From Bacillus dicomae (GTDB taxonomy: Bacteria; Bacillota; Bacilli; Bacillales; Bacillaceae_G), in contig NZ_VHIV01000012.1 of the NCBI RefSeq assembly GCF_006494425.1, positions 1 through 64,000 of the forward strand: a stretch of 64,000 nt of DNA. The letters are read 5' to 3'. Shown here in pieces: positions 51,965 to 61,938 of the stretch. Positions within the stretch are counted from its first letter, which is position 1, and every line of letters begins with the position of its first letter. The position numbers and the translations under genes are program-made. The notes under the pieces were generated by a model that ran no database searches, was not told where the DNA came from, and saw only the letters and a program-made list of their open reading frames with translations.

Positions 51965-52912
51965 ATGAACGATTTAGAAAAAGAAATACTTCAATTCATA
52001 AATGAACTATATCCGTTACATTTTATTAACATTACACCAATAACAAATGAAATGTATAAATGTCTCACAGAACAAGGTACATACTTCATTAGAATTACAA
52101 ACTATAAAACGTATGAAGAACAATTAGAAGAAGTTACATATATGAATTTTTTATACCAAAACGGTTTAGCTGTTCCACCAATCATCCCTTCATTGCAAAG
52201 GAATTTTGTAGAAAAGTTAACATTAGATAAAGAGATTTTTGCCGTATTATATAAAGCTGCGCCTGGTATACATTTACCAAAGTACGAATGGGATTCTAAT
52301 ATATTTAAAAAGCTTGGTAAACAAATTGGAAAATTACATCGTATATCTAAAATCTTTGAAAAGACTAAACCAGTTAAACATATAAACGATTGGTATGAAA
52401 ATGAAGAATATAATTTTCTTAAGTATATCCCTCAAGAAGAAACTACTATAAGAGAAATTGCATCAGACGTTTTAACTTCTATAAAAGAGCTACAAAAATC
52501 CATTTCAAATTACGGCTTAATTCACGGAGATTTATGGTTAGAAAATATTTTAGTTGAAAATAATTCAAACTTAACAATGATTGATTTTCAAGACTGTGAA
52601 AAACATTTTTACATATTCGATTTAGCAGTTCCTATTTATAGTGCTTTAGAATATTCATTTGCTGGAAATGGGAATATCATTGACTATGAGCATTCTATTA
52701 CAAAAGCACTATTTGAAGGGTATCAAGAGGAAAATGAACTACCTAAAGAAATGATAGACAAGTTTCCATTATTTATTAAATTAAAGGAGATTTTTGAATA
52801 TAGCTTAATGCATATGTATTGGGATAAGGAAGATTTAACGGAGGAACAAGTACGGATAATAAACCTTTATAGGATGAAGATTGAAAATAAGTATACCTAT
52901 ATCAATGTTTAA
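51965..52912 (+). CDS. APH/choline-kinase-fold phosphotransferase
   Basis: 315 aa, ATG with GGAAAGGA. Kinase fold: YFIRITNYKTYEEQLEEVTY (ATP Lys region), YGLIHGDLWLENILVENNSN (Brenner HGD motif), LTMIDFQDCEKHFYIFDLAV (IDFxD). It phosphorylates a hydroxyl group of a small molecule; the substrate may be an antibiotic, sugar, or amino alcohol. Similar to B. cereus homoserine-kinase-like APH proteins. Confidence 0.88.
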   Translation: MNDLEKEILQFINELYPLHFINITPITNEMYKCLTEQGTYFIRITNYKTYEEQLEEVTYMNFLYQNGLAVPPIIPSLQRNFVEKLTLDKEIFAVLYKAAPGIHLPKYEWDSNIFKKLGKQIGKLHRISKIFEKTKPVKHINDWYENEEYNFLKYIPQEETTIREIASDVLTSIKELQKSISNYGLIHGDLWLENILVENNSNLTMIDFQDCEKHFYIFDLAVPIYSALEYSFAGNGNIIDYEHSITKALFEGYQEENELPKEMIDKFPLFIKLKEIFEYSLMHMYWDKEDLTEEQVRIINLYRMKIENKYTYINV

Positions 52913-52916
52913 AAAT

Positions 52917-52962
52917 GCTGTTGTTTAACTACAAGGAAACTTTAGTTAAACAACAGCGTTTA
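52917..52962. terminator. Bidirectional terminator
   Basis: GCTGTTGTTTAACTA...TAGTTAAACAACAGC, between the converging APH genes. Confidence 0.9.
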
Positions 52963-52990
52963 TTAATTAGCTGACAACCTTTTTTATGAC

Positions 52991-53743
52991 TTATAAATAC
53001 TGATTCAATAATCTTTTCAAATACACTTCATTTTGCGGTGATACTTTTTCAGAAAATCTAGCTGCAATTATTATAGAAGCCCATTGAAAGATCTCATCTC
53101 TTAACAAACTAGTATTTTTGCAATATAAGTGTAAATACATTTCAGCTAATTCTAAAGAAGTCTGAGCATACAATAAATATGTTCGAAATATATCTGCACG
53201 AATATCACCTGAACTAGCATCTACCCAGTCTACAACTTTCACTTTCTCTTCCTTACTCAAAATCAAATTAAATGGATGAAAATCTCCATGACATAGCCTA
53301 AAATCAAATGTAATAGAATCTAATTTTTGTAATATATTCTTCTTTTTGTTTTCAGCCAATTTATGTACAGATTTAATTTGACGCTCTAACCTTTTCCTCA
53401 TTAACTCCATTTCATCTGTATTCACACGTATATCATGGATCTTTTTTTGCTCATTAACACAAAGGCCGATATAACGCTCTGCCTCATTCAAATTATTAAG
53501 CAGGAGATCACCAATGTTCTCCCCTTTTACATATTCCATAATAATTGCCTGTCTATCTTGTATCTTTGTCACTTCAAATACGTTTGGAACTGGCAGCCCG
53601 CATGAATAAGCATATTTTTGTTTTTTTGCTTCATTCATAGACTCTGTATCTGGAAGATATTCTTTAAATAATTTCACAATCTTATTATCATACAAATAAA
53701 TTTCCGCTGTATTCCCTTTTGCAATTGGATTACCTAAAACCAC
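52991..53743 (-). CDS. APH-fold phosphotransferase
   Basis: 250 aa. GNPIAKGNTAEIYLYDNKIV with KLFK (ATP Lys), RQAIIMEYVKGENIGDLL, catalytic loop RLCHGDFHPFNLIL, metal loop VKVVDWVDASSGDIRAD. A shorter relative of the neighbour at 51965, not a duplicate. Substrate unknown. Confidence 0.86.
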   Translation of the reverse strand: MVLGNPIAKGNTAEIYLYDNKIVKLFKEYLPDTESMNEAKKQKYAYSCGLPVPNVFEVTKIQDRQAIIMEYVKGENIGDLLLNNLNEAERYIGLCVNEQKKIHDIRVNTDEMELMRKRLERQIKSVHKLAENKKKNILQKLDSITFDFRLCHGDFHPFNLILSKEEKVKVVDWVDASSGDIRADIFRTYLLYAQTSLELAEMYLHLYCKNTSLLRDEIFQWASIIIAARFSEKVSPQNEVYLKRLLNQYL

Positions 53744-53840
53744 TTCATTTCTCCCCTTAACATAAATTAGAATAACACCTTATACCTCTCTTTACATTCA
53801 CTATAACCCTAGCTAAAACCTTCTTCACGACTATACAAAA

Positions 53841-53879
53841 AACTTACCGCTTTCCATCATTAAATAGAAAGCGGTAAGT
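53841..53879 (-). terminator. Terminator overlapping the stop codon
   Basis: AACTTACCGCTTTC...GAAAGCGGTAAG on the minus strand; the VOC gene stop lies in the loop-side of the stem. Confidence 0.8.
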
Positions 53880-54654
53880 TTAATTGTTTAGGAATATCAG
53901 AATGAAACTCTAATGTATGCACAATTGAAAATGTATATCCTTGCTCAATAAATGATACTTCATTACGTTTACATTCAAATGGAACACTATTTTTCTTAAA
54001 GTTATTTTGGATTCGTTGTAAAAAAGCTTGATCCGGTGTTCCGAAAGAAACATGTACTTTCGGTGGTAAAGCTTTCATCGCAATCGGAATCCATGGTCGC
54101 TGCCACCAAGTTGCGACGACGTATGCAGTGCCACCTATAACAAAGTTAAAAATATCCCCATCTTCCATCGTTTTCATATCTAGATTTAATTTCAACCATT
54201 CCGTAAATACAGGTACACTTTTAACGGGAAGACCGATTTCCCTTACATATAAAATATTTAAAGGGGATTGCGGTACTAATACATCTTCTTTAACATAACT
54301 ATGCGCGATAATTTCGAGTAGATTTCCATCTCCGTCTTTAAAGTATAAATTGAATAGGTCGTTCTCCTCACCAATTATATTTCCATCTTTCCATTTCACA
54401 ATGAGTAATCCAGAGTCCATTAGCCATCTTGCTGTTTCATGAAATTTTGAATATGGAATCTCAAAAGCGAAATGCGCAGGTGCAATTGGTTCATACACTT
54501 CTTGAAAGCTAATTGTTGTATAAGGTGTTACTTCAAATTGAATGTAGGATGCTGTTTCTTTTTTTATCGGAAAAGATAATATGTCCTTATAAACTTGTTT
54601 TACTCCTTCTATGGAAACCGTTTGTAGTTTTATATCTGAAATATGTGTAATCAT
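53860..54654 (-). CDS. VOC-family (glyoxalase fold) protein
   Basis: 264 aa, ATG. Two VOC modules: ISDIKLQTVSIEGVKQVYKD ... HFAFEIPYSKFHETARWLMD, LYFKDGDGNLLEIIAHSYVK, then REIGLPVKSVPVFTEWLKLN ... KVHVSFGTPDQ. Metal-ligand His and Glu are in FAFEI/LLEII. Dioxygenase, lyase or drug-binding activities are known in the fold; the particular function is unknown. Confidence 0.85.
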   Translation of the reverse strand: MITHISDIKLQTVSIEGVKQVYKDILSFPIKKETASYIQFEVTPYTTISFQEVYEPIAPAHFAFEIPYSKFHETARWLMDSGLLIVKWKDGNIIGEENDLFNLYFKDGDGNLLEIIAHSYVKEDVLVPQSPLNILYVREIGLPVKSVPVFTEWLKLNLDMKTMEDGDIFNFVIGGTAYVVATWWQRPWIPIAMKALPPKVHVSFGTPDQAFLQRIQNNFKKNSVPFECKRNEVSFIEQGYTFSIVHTLEFHSDIPKQLNLPLSI

Positions 54655-54891
54655 TTTACATCCCCCTATTTCATACTATCTATTTGTATTGTATTACACT
54701 TATAAATAGATAAAATCAAACGGAAGGATGGATTTTTCATATAAAAACTACAACTTTAGTATGAATATGTTAGCTTCTTTCATTGCTAGTACAGTAATGT
54801 TTCAAAACAATTATCCTCCATATTTCTTTTTTTGATTAACACTTTACTTATTTTTATTTTTTTAAGTTTCCCCTGCATTGTTTCTATATAA

Positions 54892-54927
54892 AAAAGCTGC
54901 CTTTCCTTAAACGAAAAGCAGCTTTTA
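54892..54927. terminator. Terminator
   Basis: AAAAAGCTGC...GCAGCTTTT after the gene at 54940 (minus strand). Confidence 0.8.
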
Positions 54928-54939
54928 CAATAAAATACA

Positions 54940-55692
54940 TTAAAATTTTACAGCAATAATCATAAATCTTTTTGAATTCGTACGAATACCTTTTTCAAAA
55001 CTATTAGCTTTAATGAACTTTTGCAAAATATTAAAATCCTCCTCCTCTTCTCCAAAATTAGGAATAATAGGCGTATGTTTTAATAAGAAAATAAGATCTT
55101 CAGGCGTACTGTAATAATCAGTCACATCATATTCACGTACTTGCACGACTTCAAATCCTGCACTAATAAGTTCACTCATATACTTTTCTTTTAATATGCC
55201 ATCTCTTTCACCTAAGCATTGTCCTCGTCCAAATGCTTCCTTAAGATTCAATTTATCATGTTCGCTAACTTGTTGTGTTAAGAAAAAAGCACCCTGTTTC
55301 ATTACATTTGCTAACTCAGATGCTATAAACGGTGCGTGACAACTAGAAGCAATATCAAAATGCGCAGGCGGAAACGTTAACGCTTCAGAATCCATTTGAA
55401 AAAACTCAACGTTTTTTACACCTGATATTTTCAAGTTGGAATGTGCCGTTTCAATCATGCCATTAGAATTATCAATTCCAATTAACAATTTAGCTGAAGA
55501 TGCTATGTTAAGTACATTTTCTCCTCCACCTGTACCAACATCAAGTAGAGTGTCTGTTAGTTTACATCTTTCTTTCACTTCTCCATAAAAGTCCCATGTA
55601 TCTCCTACAGTTTCGCATTTTATTTTACTAAAATCCCATCCATTTAATCTTCCTACTTTATCATAGAAGCTTTTATACTCTATTTCGTTCAT
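54940..55692 (-). CDS. Class I SAM-dependent methyltransferase
   Basis: 250 aa. FYDKVGRLNGWDFSKIKCET, motif I DTLLDVGTGGGENVLNIASS, IDNSNGMIETAHSNLKISGV, FPPAHFDIASSCHAPFIASE, VSEHDKLNLKEAFGRGQ. Resembles rRNA/small-molecule class I enzymes; acceptor unknown. It lies 54 bp downstream of the kinase-like gene and may share its transcript. Confidence 0.85.
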   Translation of the reverse strand: MNEIEYKSFYDKVGRLNGWDFSKIKCETVGDTWDFYGEVKERCKLTDTLLDVGTGGGENVLNIASSAKLLIGIDNSNGMIETAHSNLKISGVKNVEFFQMDSEALTFPPAHFDIASSCHAPFIASELANVMKQGAFFLTQQVSEHDKLNLKEAFGRGQCLGERDGILKEKYMSELISAGFEVVQVREYDVTDYYSTPEDLIFLLKHTPIIPNFGEEEEDFNILQKFIKANSFEKGIRTNSKRFMIIAVKF

Positions 55693-55745
55693 TTTATGTG
55701 TTCCCCTTTGTTGATACTTATATATTAAAATGTATTATCAATTAT

Positions 55746-56609
55746 TTACTCTATATTTGTAAGCCAAGTTTCATAAAATGCTTGAATAGTACGATACCTT
55801 TTATTTTTTTCTTTATGTAGCGCTTTTTTACATATATTATATAATTCTTGAGTGCTTTCCCATTTTTCAAAACTTTTATCATTTTTTCCACCGATAAAGG
55901 CAAAAGCAATTCCAGCTAACACATATACATTCGTTTCACTTGTAATTTGCGCATGCAGTTCACATTCCTCCGGTGCTTTAAAGCGACTTGTTCCCCAAAA
56001 ATCCTCCCCAATTTCATTGAATACAGGTTTTTTTTGAAAGAAATCAATATCACAAATCGTAAGTTTTGATTGTTCAAAATTATATAAAATACTACCGTCA
56101 TAAAAATCAACCATGACATATCCTAATGACTCCACATAGACTGCAAACTCAAAAAATTGTGTTAATATGTTAAGTCTCTCTGTCACGGATAATTGTCTTA
56201 ACTTAACAAAAGGCGAATTTGGTGCATGGTGCTTTTCAAACGTTGTAAAATCCCAATGATTGTGCATGCATTCCCCATCAATCCAATGAAACCTTAAACA
56301 AAATCCGTTTTGCATTTGAATAGAATTTATATATGGAACTAGTAAAGGATGTTGAATGTCTTCATACACTTTTTTCGCCTTCATTAATCGTTGAATTGCG
56401 TCCTCTATATTTCCTTTGTATTCTATATTGCGTGCACCAGCATACTTCAAAAAGTAACGATGTCCATTTTCAATAATACCAAAGCTAATATTTCCTGAAT
56501 CTTGCTGATCAAAAACAGTAAACACTTCTACATCCTTTAGCCAATCAAAATTATGATCCTCAGCTAATGTTAATGGGTATTGATTTTTTCCAATTTTAAT
56601 ATTTATCAT
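55746..56609 (-). CDS. Divergent Ser/Thr protein kinase-like protein
   Basis: 287 aa, ATG with AGGAGC. Recognisable kinase landmarks: Lys in RYFLKYAGARNIEY, helix C region, catalytic-loop position LGYVMVDFYDGSILY (Asp, no HRD), metal loop as TICDIDFF in place of DFG, and GTSRFKAPEECE for the APE motif. The glycine-rich loop is not evident. It could be an active divergent kinase or a binding pseudokinase acting on bacterial small molecules. Confidence 0.75.
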   Translation of the reverse strand: MINIKIGKNQYPLTLAEDHNFDWLKDVEVFTVFDQQDSGNISFGIIENGHRYFLKYAGARNIEYKGNIEDAIQRLMKAKKVYEDIQHPLLVPYINSIQMQNGFCLRFHWIDGECMHNHWDFTTFEKHHAPNSPFVKLRQLSVTERLNILTQFFEFAVYVESLGYVMVDFYDGSILYNFEQSKLTICDIDFFQKKPVFNEIGEDFWGTSRFKAPEECELHAQITSETNVYVLAGIAFAFIGGKNDKSFEKWESTQELYNICKKALHKEKNKRYRTIQAFYETWLTNIE

Positions 56610-56937
56610 GCGCTGCTCCTAGCTTTGAGCGAACGTAGTTTATAGAGGTATGATACGCATACTCAAATTATTTTCACCTCATATTTTATTTTCTTCTGTT
56701 TGTTCATATAACATCACTCCTTTCCAATAACCGCCTTTAATTACATTCAATAACTACCAAAATATTCTTACTTTCTATTATACATAATAACAATAATAGA
56801 AAGTTTAATTTTTTAATTACACTATACTAAAATACAAATTATAAGAAAACCCTATTCGATACCGCACTTGATTTGCATAATAATTTTATAGTTAATTTTT
56901 AGAATCTAAATGTCCTTTATCTCAACTACAAATACCT
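56610..56937. other. Noncoding gap
   Basis: AT-rich region with no supportable gene or structured element. Confidence 0.55.
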
Positions 56938-57516
56938 TTAAGTTATTAGAAACTGCTGAAGTAATATAGCATCCCTTTTTAATAGTTCTGCTAAAAATAA
57001 AAGTTGCGGAAAAGGTTGTAAAATTAACTCTTTATTCATTTTTTCTTTGAATCTTGCTATTCCACCTTGCTTAATATAATCATTTAGTGTTATTTCCTTA
57101 CTACAAATTAGCCTAATATCGCTTACTGAAAGTAATAATAGCCCTTTCGTTTCAGAAGATGGATTTGGCTCATTTTCTGAATGCCCCATATACATAATAG
57201 ATAAATTTTCATTTGGACTATCAATAATTAATATTGGATTAACTTCATTTTCTACTTTTATTTTCTTTGATTGTGCATTCCAACTCTCTTTATAGTATGT
57301 AGTTGGTGAATTCAATATAGTAATATCGATAGAGGCTTCTTCTTTCACTTCTCTTTTAGCAGTTTCTACTGCTGTTTCATCCGCCTCTTTATGTCCTCCA
57401 AGTCTTACTACACCTAATGTATCCCCTTTACTCGTTGGTCCAACTTGAAAAACAAATAAATTCTTATACATTACATACGCACCAGATGTTCGCACATTCT
57501 TATCTATCTGTATCAA
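56938..57516 (-). CDS. Nudix hydrolase
   Basis: 192 aa from the TTG at 57516 (AGGAGGGG 6 nt upstream; ATG at 57540 is inside the site). Nudix box GGHKEADETAVETAKREVKE then EASIDI follows Gx5Ex7REUxEE with Ala where the last Gly is usual. It hydrolyses a nucleoside diphosphate linked to another group; substrate unknown. C-terminal 90 residues are helical and unlike MutT. Confidence 0.86.
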   Translation of the reverse strand: MIQIDKNVRTSGAYVMYKNLFVFQVGPTSKGDTLGVVRLGGHKEADETAVETAKREVKEEASIDITILNSPTTYYKESWNAQSKKIKVENEVNPILIIDSPNENLSIMYMGHSENEPNPSSETKGLLLLSVSDIRLICSKEITLNDYIKQGGIARFKEKMNKELILQPFPQLLFLAELLKRDAILLQQFLIT

Positions 57517-57729
57517 TATTTCCCCTCCTAAATTAACCATATCACAAAATAGTTTACTATAATTTTATTATGTTTTTAAATAGTCTTCAATCCAAAGCCT
57601 TTATTTTTATTTCCTCCTTAAAATACATGTAAAAAGTAGGATTCACCAAAAAATTACAGAATTCTATAAATAACAAGTATTGGACGGGTTATTTTCAAAT
57701 TCCTCTATAATAAAGGTGGTATAAACAGT

Positions 57730-58959
57730 GTGAAACCTATACAAGAACGTAGCCTTACCGTAAAGACAACTTTTTCTAAAGAATACAAGATTTTTATTTT
57801 TGGTTTACTCATTTCACGAATTGGGGACTCATTGTATACTTTTGCGTTACCTTGGATTGCCTATCAATTAACCGGTTCAGCTGTAATTATGAGTTCTTTA
57901 TTTACTATTAACGTATTGCCAATCGTTTTATTTGGCCCTTTAGTTGGTGTAATAATTGATCGTTATGATCGAAAAAAGTTACTTTTGGTAGCGGATATTA
58001 CTAATATTATTTTAGTAAGTCTTGTTCCAATACTACATTCATTACATCTATTAGAAATCTGGCATTTATACATAATTACTTTTATGTTAGCAGTTATGTC
58101 CATGCTTTTTGATGTAACAACTGTTACAGTCATTCCGCAAATTGCTGGAGCATCCTTAACGAAGGCCTATTCTTTCTATCAAATGGTTAATCAATTGGCT
58201 AGTTTATTTGGTCCAATGATAACTGGGGTTTCGATTTCTTTTATTGGCGGCTTTCAGTTGCTTTGGATTAATGTTCTTTCATTTATTGCAACATTAGTTG
58301 CTGTGATGTTATTACCGTCTATGAAAACCACAAATAAAAAATGTGAAGATAAAAATACACTTCAAAATGTACTATCTGATTTGGTTAATGGATTTAAATG
58401 GCTCAAAAATGACCGTTTAAATTTAGCTTTATCTTTTCAAGCTATGATAGGAAACTTTGGAGCAAGTGCAGTTTTAGGTATATTCATGTATTATTTATTA
58501 TCCACATTACAACTTACCCCAGAACAAAGTGGGGTTAATTATTCATTAATTGGAATAGGTGGTCTTTTAGGAAGCTTGATTGCAGTTCCTTTAGAAAAGA
58601 GGTTGCAGCGCGGTATACTAATTCCTTTACTCCTATTTGTTGGAGCAATTGGCTTAACTTTTGCGCTTTGGAGCACATATTGGCTCGCTCCCGGAATTGC
58701 TTTCGGTGTTGCAATGACTTGTAATATTGCATGGAATACAATTGTAGCCACAGTTCGTCAGGAAACAGTTCCATCAAATATGCAGGGAAGAGTTTTAGGA
58801 TTTTCACGTGTACTTACACGATTAGCTATGCCACTCGGGGCATTAGTAGGAGGCATTATTTCAGCTTATAATCCTGTCTTTGTATTTGCTTTAGCTGCTT
58901 TTGCTAAATTAATTGAAGTCTTTATTGCTTTATATAGTCCAATACGCAAACTACGATAG
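57730..58959 (+). CDS. MFS exporter
   Basis: 409 aa, GTG with AAAGGTGG 10 nt upstream. Twelve spans: FGLLISRIGDSLYTFALPWI, loop 2-3 motif GVIIDRYDRKKLLLV, and YSLIGIGGLLGSLIAVPLEK. Similar to the MefA/enterobactin-type drug efflux subfamily. It probably removes a macrolide or other hydrophobic compound; no regulator gene is adjacent apart from MerR at 59051 on the opposite strand. Confidence 0.9.
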   Translation: MKPIQERSLTVKTTFSKEYKIFIFGLLISRIGDSLYTFALPWIAYQLTGSAVIMSSLFTINVLPIVLFGPLVGVIIDRYDRKKLLLVADITNIILVSLVPILHSLHLLEIWHLYIITFMLAVMSMLFDVTTVTVIPQIAGASLTKAYSFYQMVNQLASLFGPMITGVSISFIGGFQLLWINVLSFIATLVAVMLLPSMKTTNKKCEDKNTLQNVLSDLVNGFKWLKNDRLNLALSFQAMIGNFGASAVLGIFMYYLLSTLQLTPEQSGVNYSLIGIGGLLGSLIAVPLEKRLQRGILIPLLLFVGAIGLTFALWSTYWLAPGIAFGVAMTCNIAWNTIVATVRQETVPSNMQGRVLGFSRVLTRLAMPLGALVGGIISAYNPVFVFALAAFAKLIEVFIALYSPIRKLR

Positions 58960-58973
58960 AAGGAAAGATAATT

Positions 58974-59033
58974 ATGTATGATTGGTTAATTGCAATTACG
59001 GATAAGTTTATAAAGAAAAAAGGCATATCATAA
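58974..59033 (+). CDS. Possible 19-residue micro-ORF
   Basis: MYDWLIAITDKFIKKKGIS, ATG with AAGGAAAG upstream, 14 bp after the MFS gene. Its last codons form the terminator AAAGGCAT/ATGCCTTTTT. Amphipathic, basic end. It could be a real small protein or chance. Confidence 0.3.
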   Translation: MYDWLIAITDKFIKKKGIS

Positions 59034-59050
59034 TGCCTTTTTCTTTACAA

Positions 59051-59860
59051 TCATTTAACTGGATAACAAACTTCTGTAACCCACTTATTAGGATCCGATT
59101 CCATTCCTGGGCTCACATGATAAATATTAAACATCGGGCCTGCTAATTCGTAACCTTCTGTCTCAATCCATTTTGCCGCAGCTTCATTTACAGCTGTCAT
59201 TTGTTCATAACTTCCATTAACCGTTATGGAAGCTACATTAGTTGATTCCATATTTTTAAATATAACGTCTTTTGTATTTTCGTGCTTCCCTAGAATACTT
59301 AGCTGTATTTCTATATCTACATCATTTTCTTTGTATTCACGATCATGGAAAACCGCAATACTATAACTCGGATGGTCAATACTAATATTCTCCATTTGAA
59401 TTTCTTGCATTAATATACTCCATAAATCACCTTCGCAATTATACGATGGAATAATCTTTCTAACACTAGCTACAGTTCTTTCTGGAATTTCTTTTATTGA
59501 AACATGATAATTCATCTCAACAACATCCTCTCTCATCGTTTTCATTGAATCTTCGAGGAGACGTAATTGTTTTTGGAGGTTAGTTATGTCTTCTTTAATT
59601 TGAGTACTACGATTTAAAAATTGCTCTTTTATGCTATCTATATTATCGCATTCTATTATTTCTTTGATAGTAGCAATATTAAACCCCATAGCTTTTAATG
59701 TTTGAATTTGATTTACTTTTTTTAATTGGTCTGCTGAATAAAATCGATATCCACTCAGCTCATCGACTTTTACTGGTTGTAATAATTCCACTTTGTCGTA
59801 GTGCCTCAACATACGAATACTAATGGAAGATAGTTTTGAAAAATCCCCTATTTTAAACAT
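59051..59860 (-). CDS. MerR-family regulator with GyrI-like domain
   Basis: 269 aa. MerR HTH: FKIGDFSKLSSISIRMLRHY, DKVELLQPVKVDELSGYRFY, then a coiled coil (STQIKEDITNLQKQLRLLED). The C-terminal GyrI/BmrR-type ligand domain (VSIKEIPERTVASVRKIIPS; AAKWIETEGYELAGPMFNIY; WVTEVCYPV) binds hydrophobic drugs in BmrR. It probably controls a drug-efflux gene, with the converging MFS exporter an obvious candidate though separately oriented. Confidence 0.9.
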   Translation of the reverse strand: MFKIGDFSKLSSISIRMLRHYDKVELLQPVKVDELSGYRFYSADQLKKVNQIQTLKAMGFNIATIKEIIECDNIDSIKEQFLNRSTQIKEDITNLQKQLRLLEDSMKTMREDVVEMNYHVSIKEIPERTVASVRKIIPSYNCEGDLWSILMQEIQMENISIDHPSYSIAVFHDREYKENDVDIEIQLSILGKHENTKDVIFKNMESTNVASITVNGSYEQMTAVNEAAAKWIETEGYELAGPMFNIYHVSPGMESDPNKWVTEVCYPVK

Positions 59861-59981
59861 ATTTTCCTCCTATAAATTACATCTACTTCGAAGTACAACT
59901 TCATCTTAAACAATGACATTGTGTGAGAGTCAACTGTTTATAACACTTAACTTATATTTCTTTCATTCTTTCCCCTTATAC

Positions 59982-61427
59982 TTACTTCCTTCTTAAGGCT
60001 ATAAGAATTGATATTAGTCCGTTAACAGCTAATAAAGTTACACTAATACTTGTAAATACAGCTACGTCTGGCGCGAATATTTTAATTGTACGCCATGGTG
60101 AACTCGTACTATAAGTAAGCAGTGGGATAAAAATAATAGATAATAGTAGGGATAGACTCCCTATGAAGAACCAAATTACCTTTTTTACAGTTTTCATATG
60201 TTTATACTTTTTAATTAACATAATTGATATTATGAAAAGTATGAGCGTAACTATCAACAAAATAATTTGTGTTAATGGTATGTTTTTAGGGATATCAACC
60301 GGTTCTTCTCCATTCAAAATACTAATAATCCCCTTTTTCAATTCTGATAGTGCTGTTTCTTCTAATACATGATTTTTATTTGTTAAAATTACTCCACCCC
60401 AGCCACTTTTATTTAAAATAAATATTTCTGCACGAGCATCAGGCGTTGATCCTGAATGCCAAATCATCGTTTCACTTTCATTTATATTTGTTGTTCTTAA
60501 TCCAAAACCATAACTTTTTTCTGAATTTATCTTATAAAGTGGTGATAGATAAAGATCCATGTTTTCTTTCTTTAATAATTGAGCATCCTCTGGAGGATTC
60601 AAAAACATAATATATTGAATCATATCTTCTAAATTTGCAGTAATATAGCCATACGGTGCCCCTTCATTATCATAGGACACTACACTTTTTCTTGGAATGC
60701 CGAACCAAGACTGATAACCTGTTAAATAACCTTTTTCATATGCAGTTTTTTTACTTGCTGCCGCGCCATTCATATTTAATAGCTGAAAAACATGTTTTTC
60801 CATATATGAAGAATATGTTTCATTTGTAACTTCTTCAATAAGTGCACCTAAAATCATATAATTCGCATTACTATATTGATATTTTTCACTTGGTAGAGCA
60901 GCTACTTTTACATTTGAAAGCTTCATTACATTTTCTTTTAATGCTGTAGAACTTTTGGATTGCTTATCTGATAATGATAAGCCCTCATATGTGCTTATTC
61001 CACTTGTATGAGTTAGTAGATGTTGGATTGTTATAGCTGAGGATATTTGAGGATTTTTTAGTTTAAACCAAGGGAGATATCGTTGAACGGAATCCTCTAA
61101 TTTTATTTTTTTATCTTCTATTAATTTCACTATAGCTAAAGCTGTTAAAGATTTACTTATTGAGCCGATTGCAAATGGCGTTTTACTAGTTACCTTTTTT
61201 TCAGATTCTCCAGTAACCCCCATTGTTTTTGTGAAGAATACTTCTTTATTATGTACAATTGCAACAGCAGCTCCTGGAATATTCTGCTCCTTTATAAACT
61301 TTTCAATATACTTATCCAATGTAACTTTAATATTTTGCTCAGCGTAAACTTTTGGAGGTGTGATACATAATATTAATACATTACAAAGAATACAAATTAG
61401 AGACAGTTTATAGATCGTATTCTTCAT
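59982..61427 (-). CDS. Serine hydrolase, class C beta-lactamase family, membrane-bound
   Basis: 481 aa. Signal/anchor LSLICILCNVLILCITPPKV, then the penicillin-binding fold: SxxK in AIGSISKSLTALAI, YxN in YQYSNANYMILGALIEEV, HxG-type motif MIWHSGSTPDARAE. The C-terminus has three or four spans (LTQIILLIVTLILFIISIML; WFFIGSLSLLLSIIFIPLL). Members include D-aminopeptidases and esterases; lactamase activity is not implied. Last gene of a PadR-HAAS-hydrolase operon, overlapping its neighbour by 20 bp. Confidence 0.9.
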   Translation of the reverse strand: MKNTIYKLSLICILCNVLILCITPPKVYAEQNIKVTLDKYIEKFIKEQNIPGAAVAIVHNKEVFFTKTMGVTGESEKKVTSKTPFAIGSISKSLTALAIVKLIEDKKIKLEDSVQRYLPWFKLKNPQISSAITIQHLLTHTSGISTYEGLSLSDKQSKSSTALKENVMKLSNVKVAALPSEKYQYSNANYMILGALIEEVTNETYSSYMEKHVFQLLNMNGAAASKKTAYEKGYLTGYQSWFGIPRKSVVSYDNEGAPYGYITANLEDMIQYIMFLNPPEDAQLLKKENMDLYLSPLYKINSEKSYGFGLRTTNINESETMIWHSGSTPDARAEIFILNKSGWGGVILTNKNHVLEETALSELKKGIISILNGEEPVDIPKNIPLTQIILLIVTLILFIISIMLIKKYKHMKTVKKVIWFFIGSLSLLLSIIFIPLLTYSTSSPWRTIKIFAPDVAVFTSISVTLLAVNGLISILIALRRK

Positions 61428-61938
61428 TATACTTTAGATGCTTTCTTTTTTTATAACTTACTAAGCTAATATATACTACTACAGAGAGTGTCAAACTAGT
61501 CGTTATTAATAATGCGTTCCACCATTGATTCTCTGATATACGATATAAAATATTATAATCAAATGTAGTTTTACTATTAGTTGGATTAAATGATTCAGTT
61601 AAAAATATTGAAAATATAGTTTGCGAGATGAGGTAAGTAATAAATGCGATGAATATGCCACGTAACATAAATATGTTATATTTGTCCTTTTCATTTTGAA
61701 GTTGTTTCATTTTAACTTGTAAATCAATTTCATTTACTTCTAAAAAATCCTGAACAAATAATTGAGGTGTACCTAAATCATCTATACTATCTTCACCATG
61801 TTCACGACATTCTTGAATATGTTCTAATATTTGTCGCTTAATATTTTCTCTCTCTTCTAAACTAATATCGTATTGCTTTAATTCCTTAAGTACGTCTGTT
61901 AAAAATTGCTTTTCTTTACCTATCAATCTATTCCTCAT
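61408..61938 (-). CDS. HAAS-domain membrane protein (DUF1700-like)
   Basis: 176 aa. N-terminal cytosolic HAAS domain: FLTDVLKELKQYDISLEERE, QILEHIQECREHGEDSIDDL with GTPQLFVQDFLEVN. Two spans follow: FMLRGIFIAFITYLISQTIF and NALLITTSLTLSVVVYISLV. HAAS proteins pair with PadR-like regulators and are thought to couple envelope signals to transcription. Overlaps PadR by 4 bp and the hydrolase by 20 bp. Confidence 0.85.
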   Translation of the reverse strand: MRNRLIGKEKQFLTDVLKELKQYDISLEERENIKRQILEHIQECREHGEDSIDDLGTPQLFVQDFLEVNEIDLQVKMKQLQNEKDKYNIFMLRGIFIAFITYLISQTIFSIFLTESFNPTNSKTTFDYNILYRISENQWWNALLITTSLTLSVVVYISLVSYKKRKHLKYNEEYDL

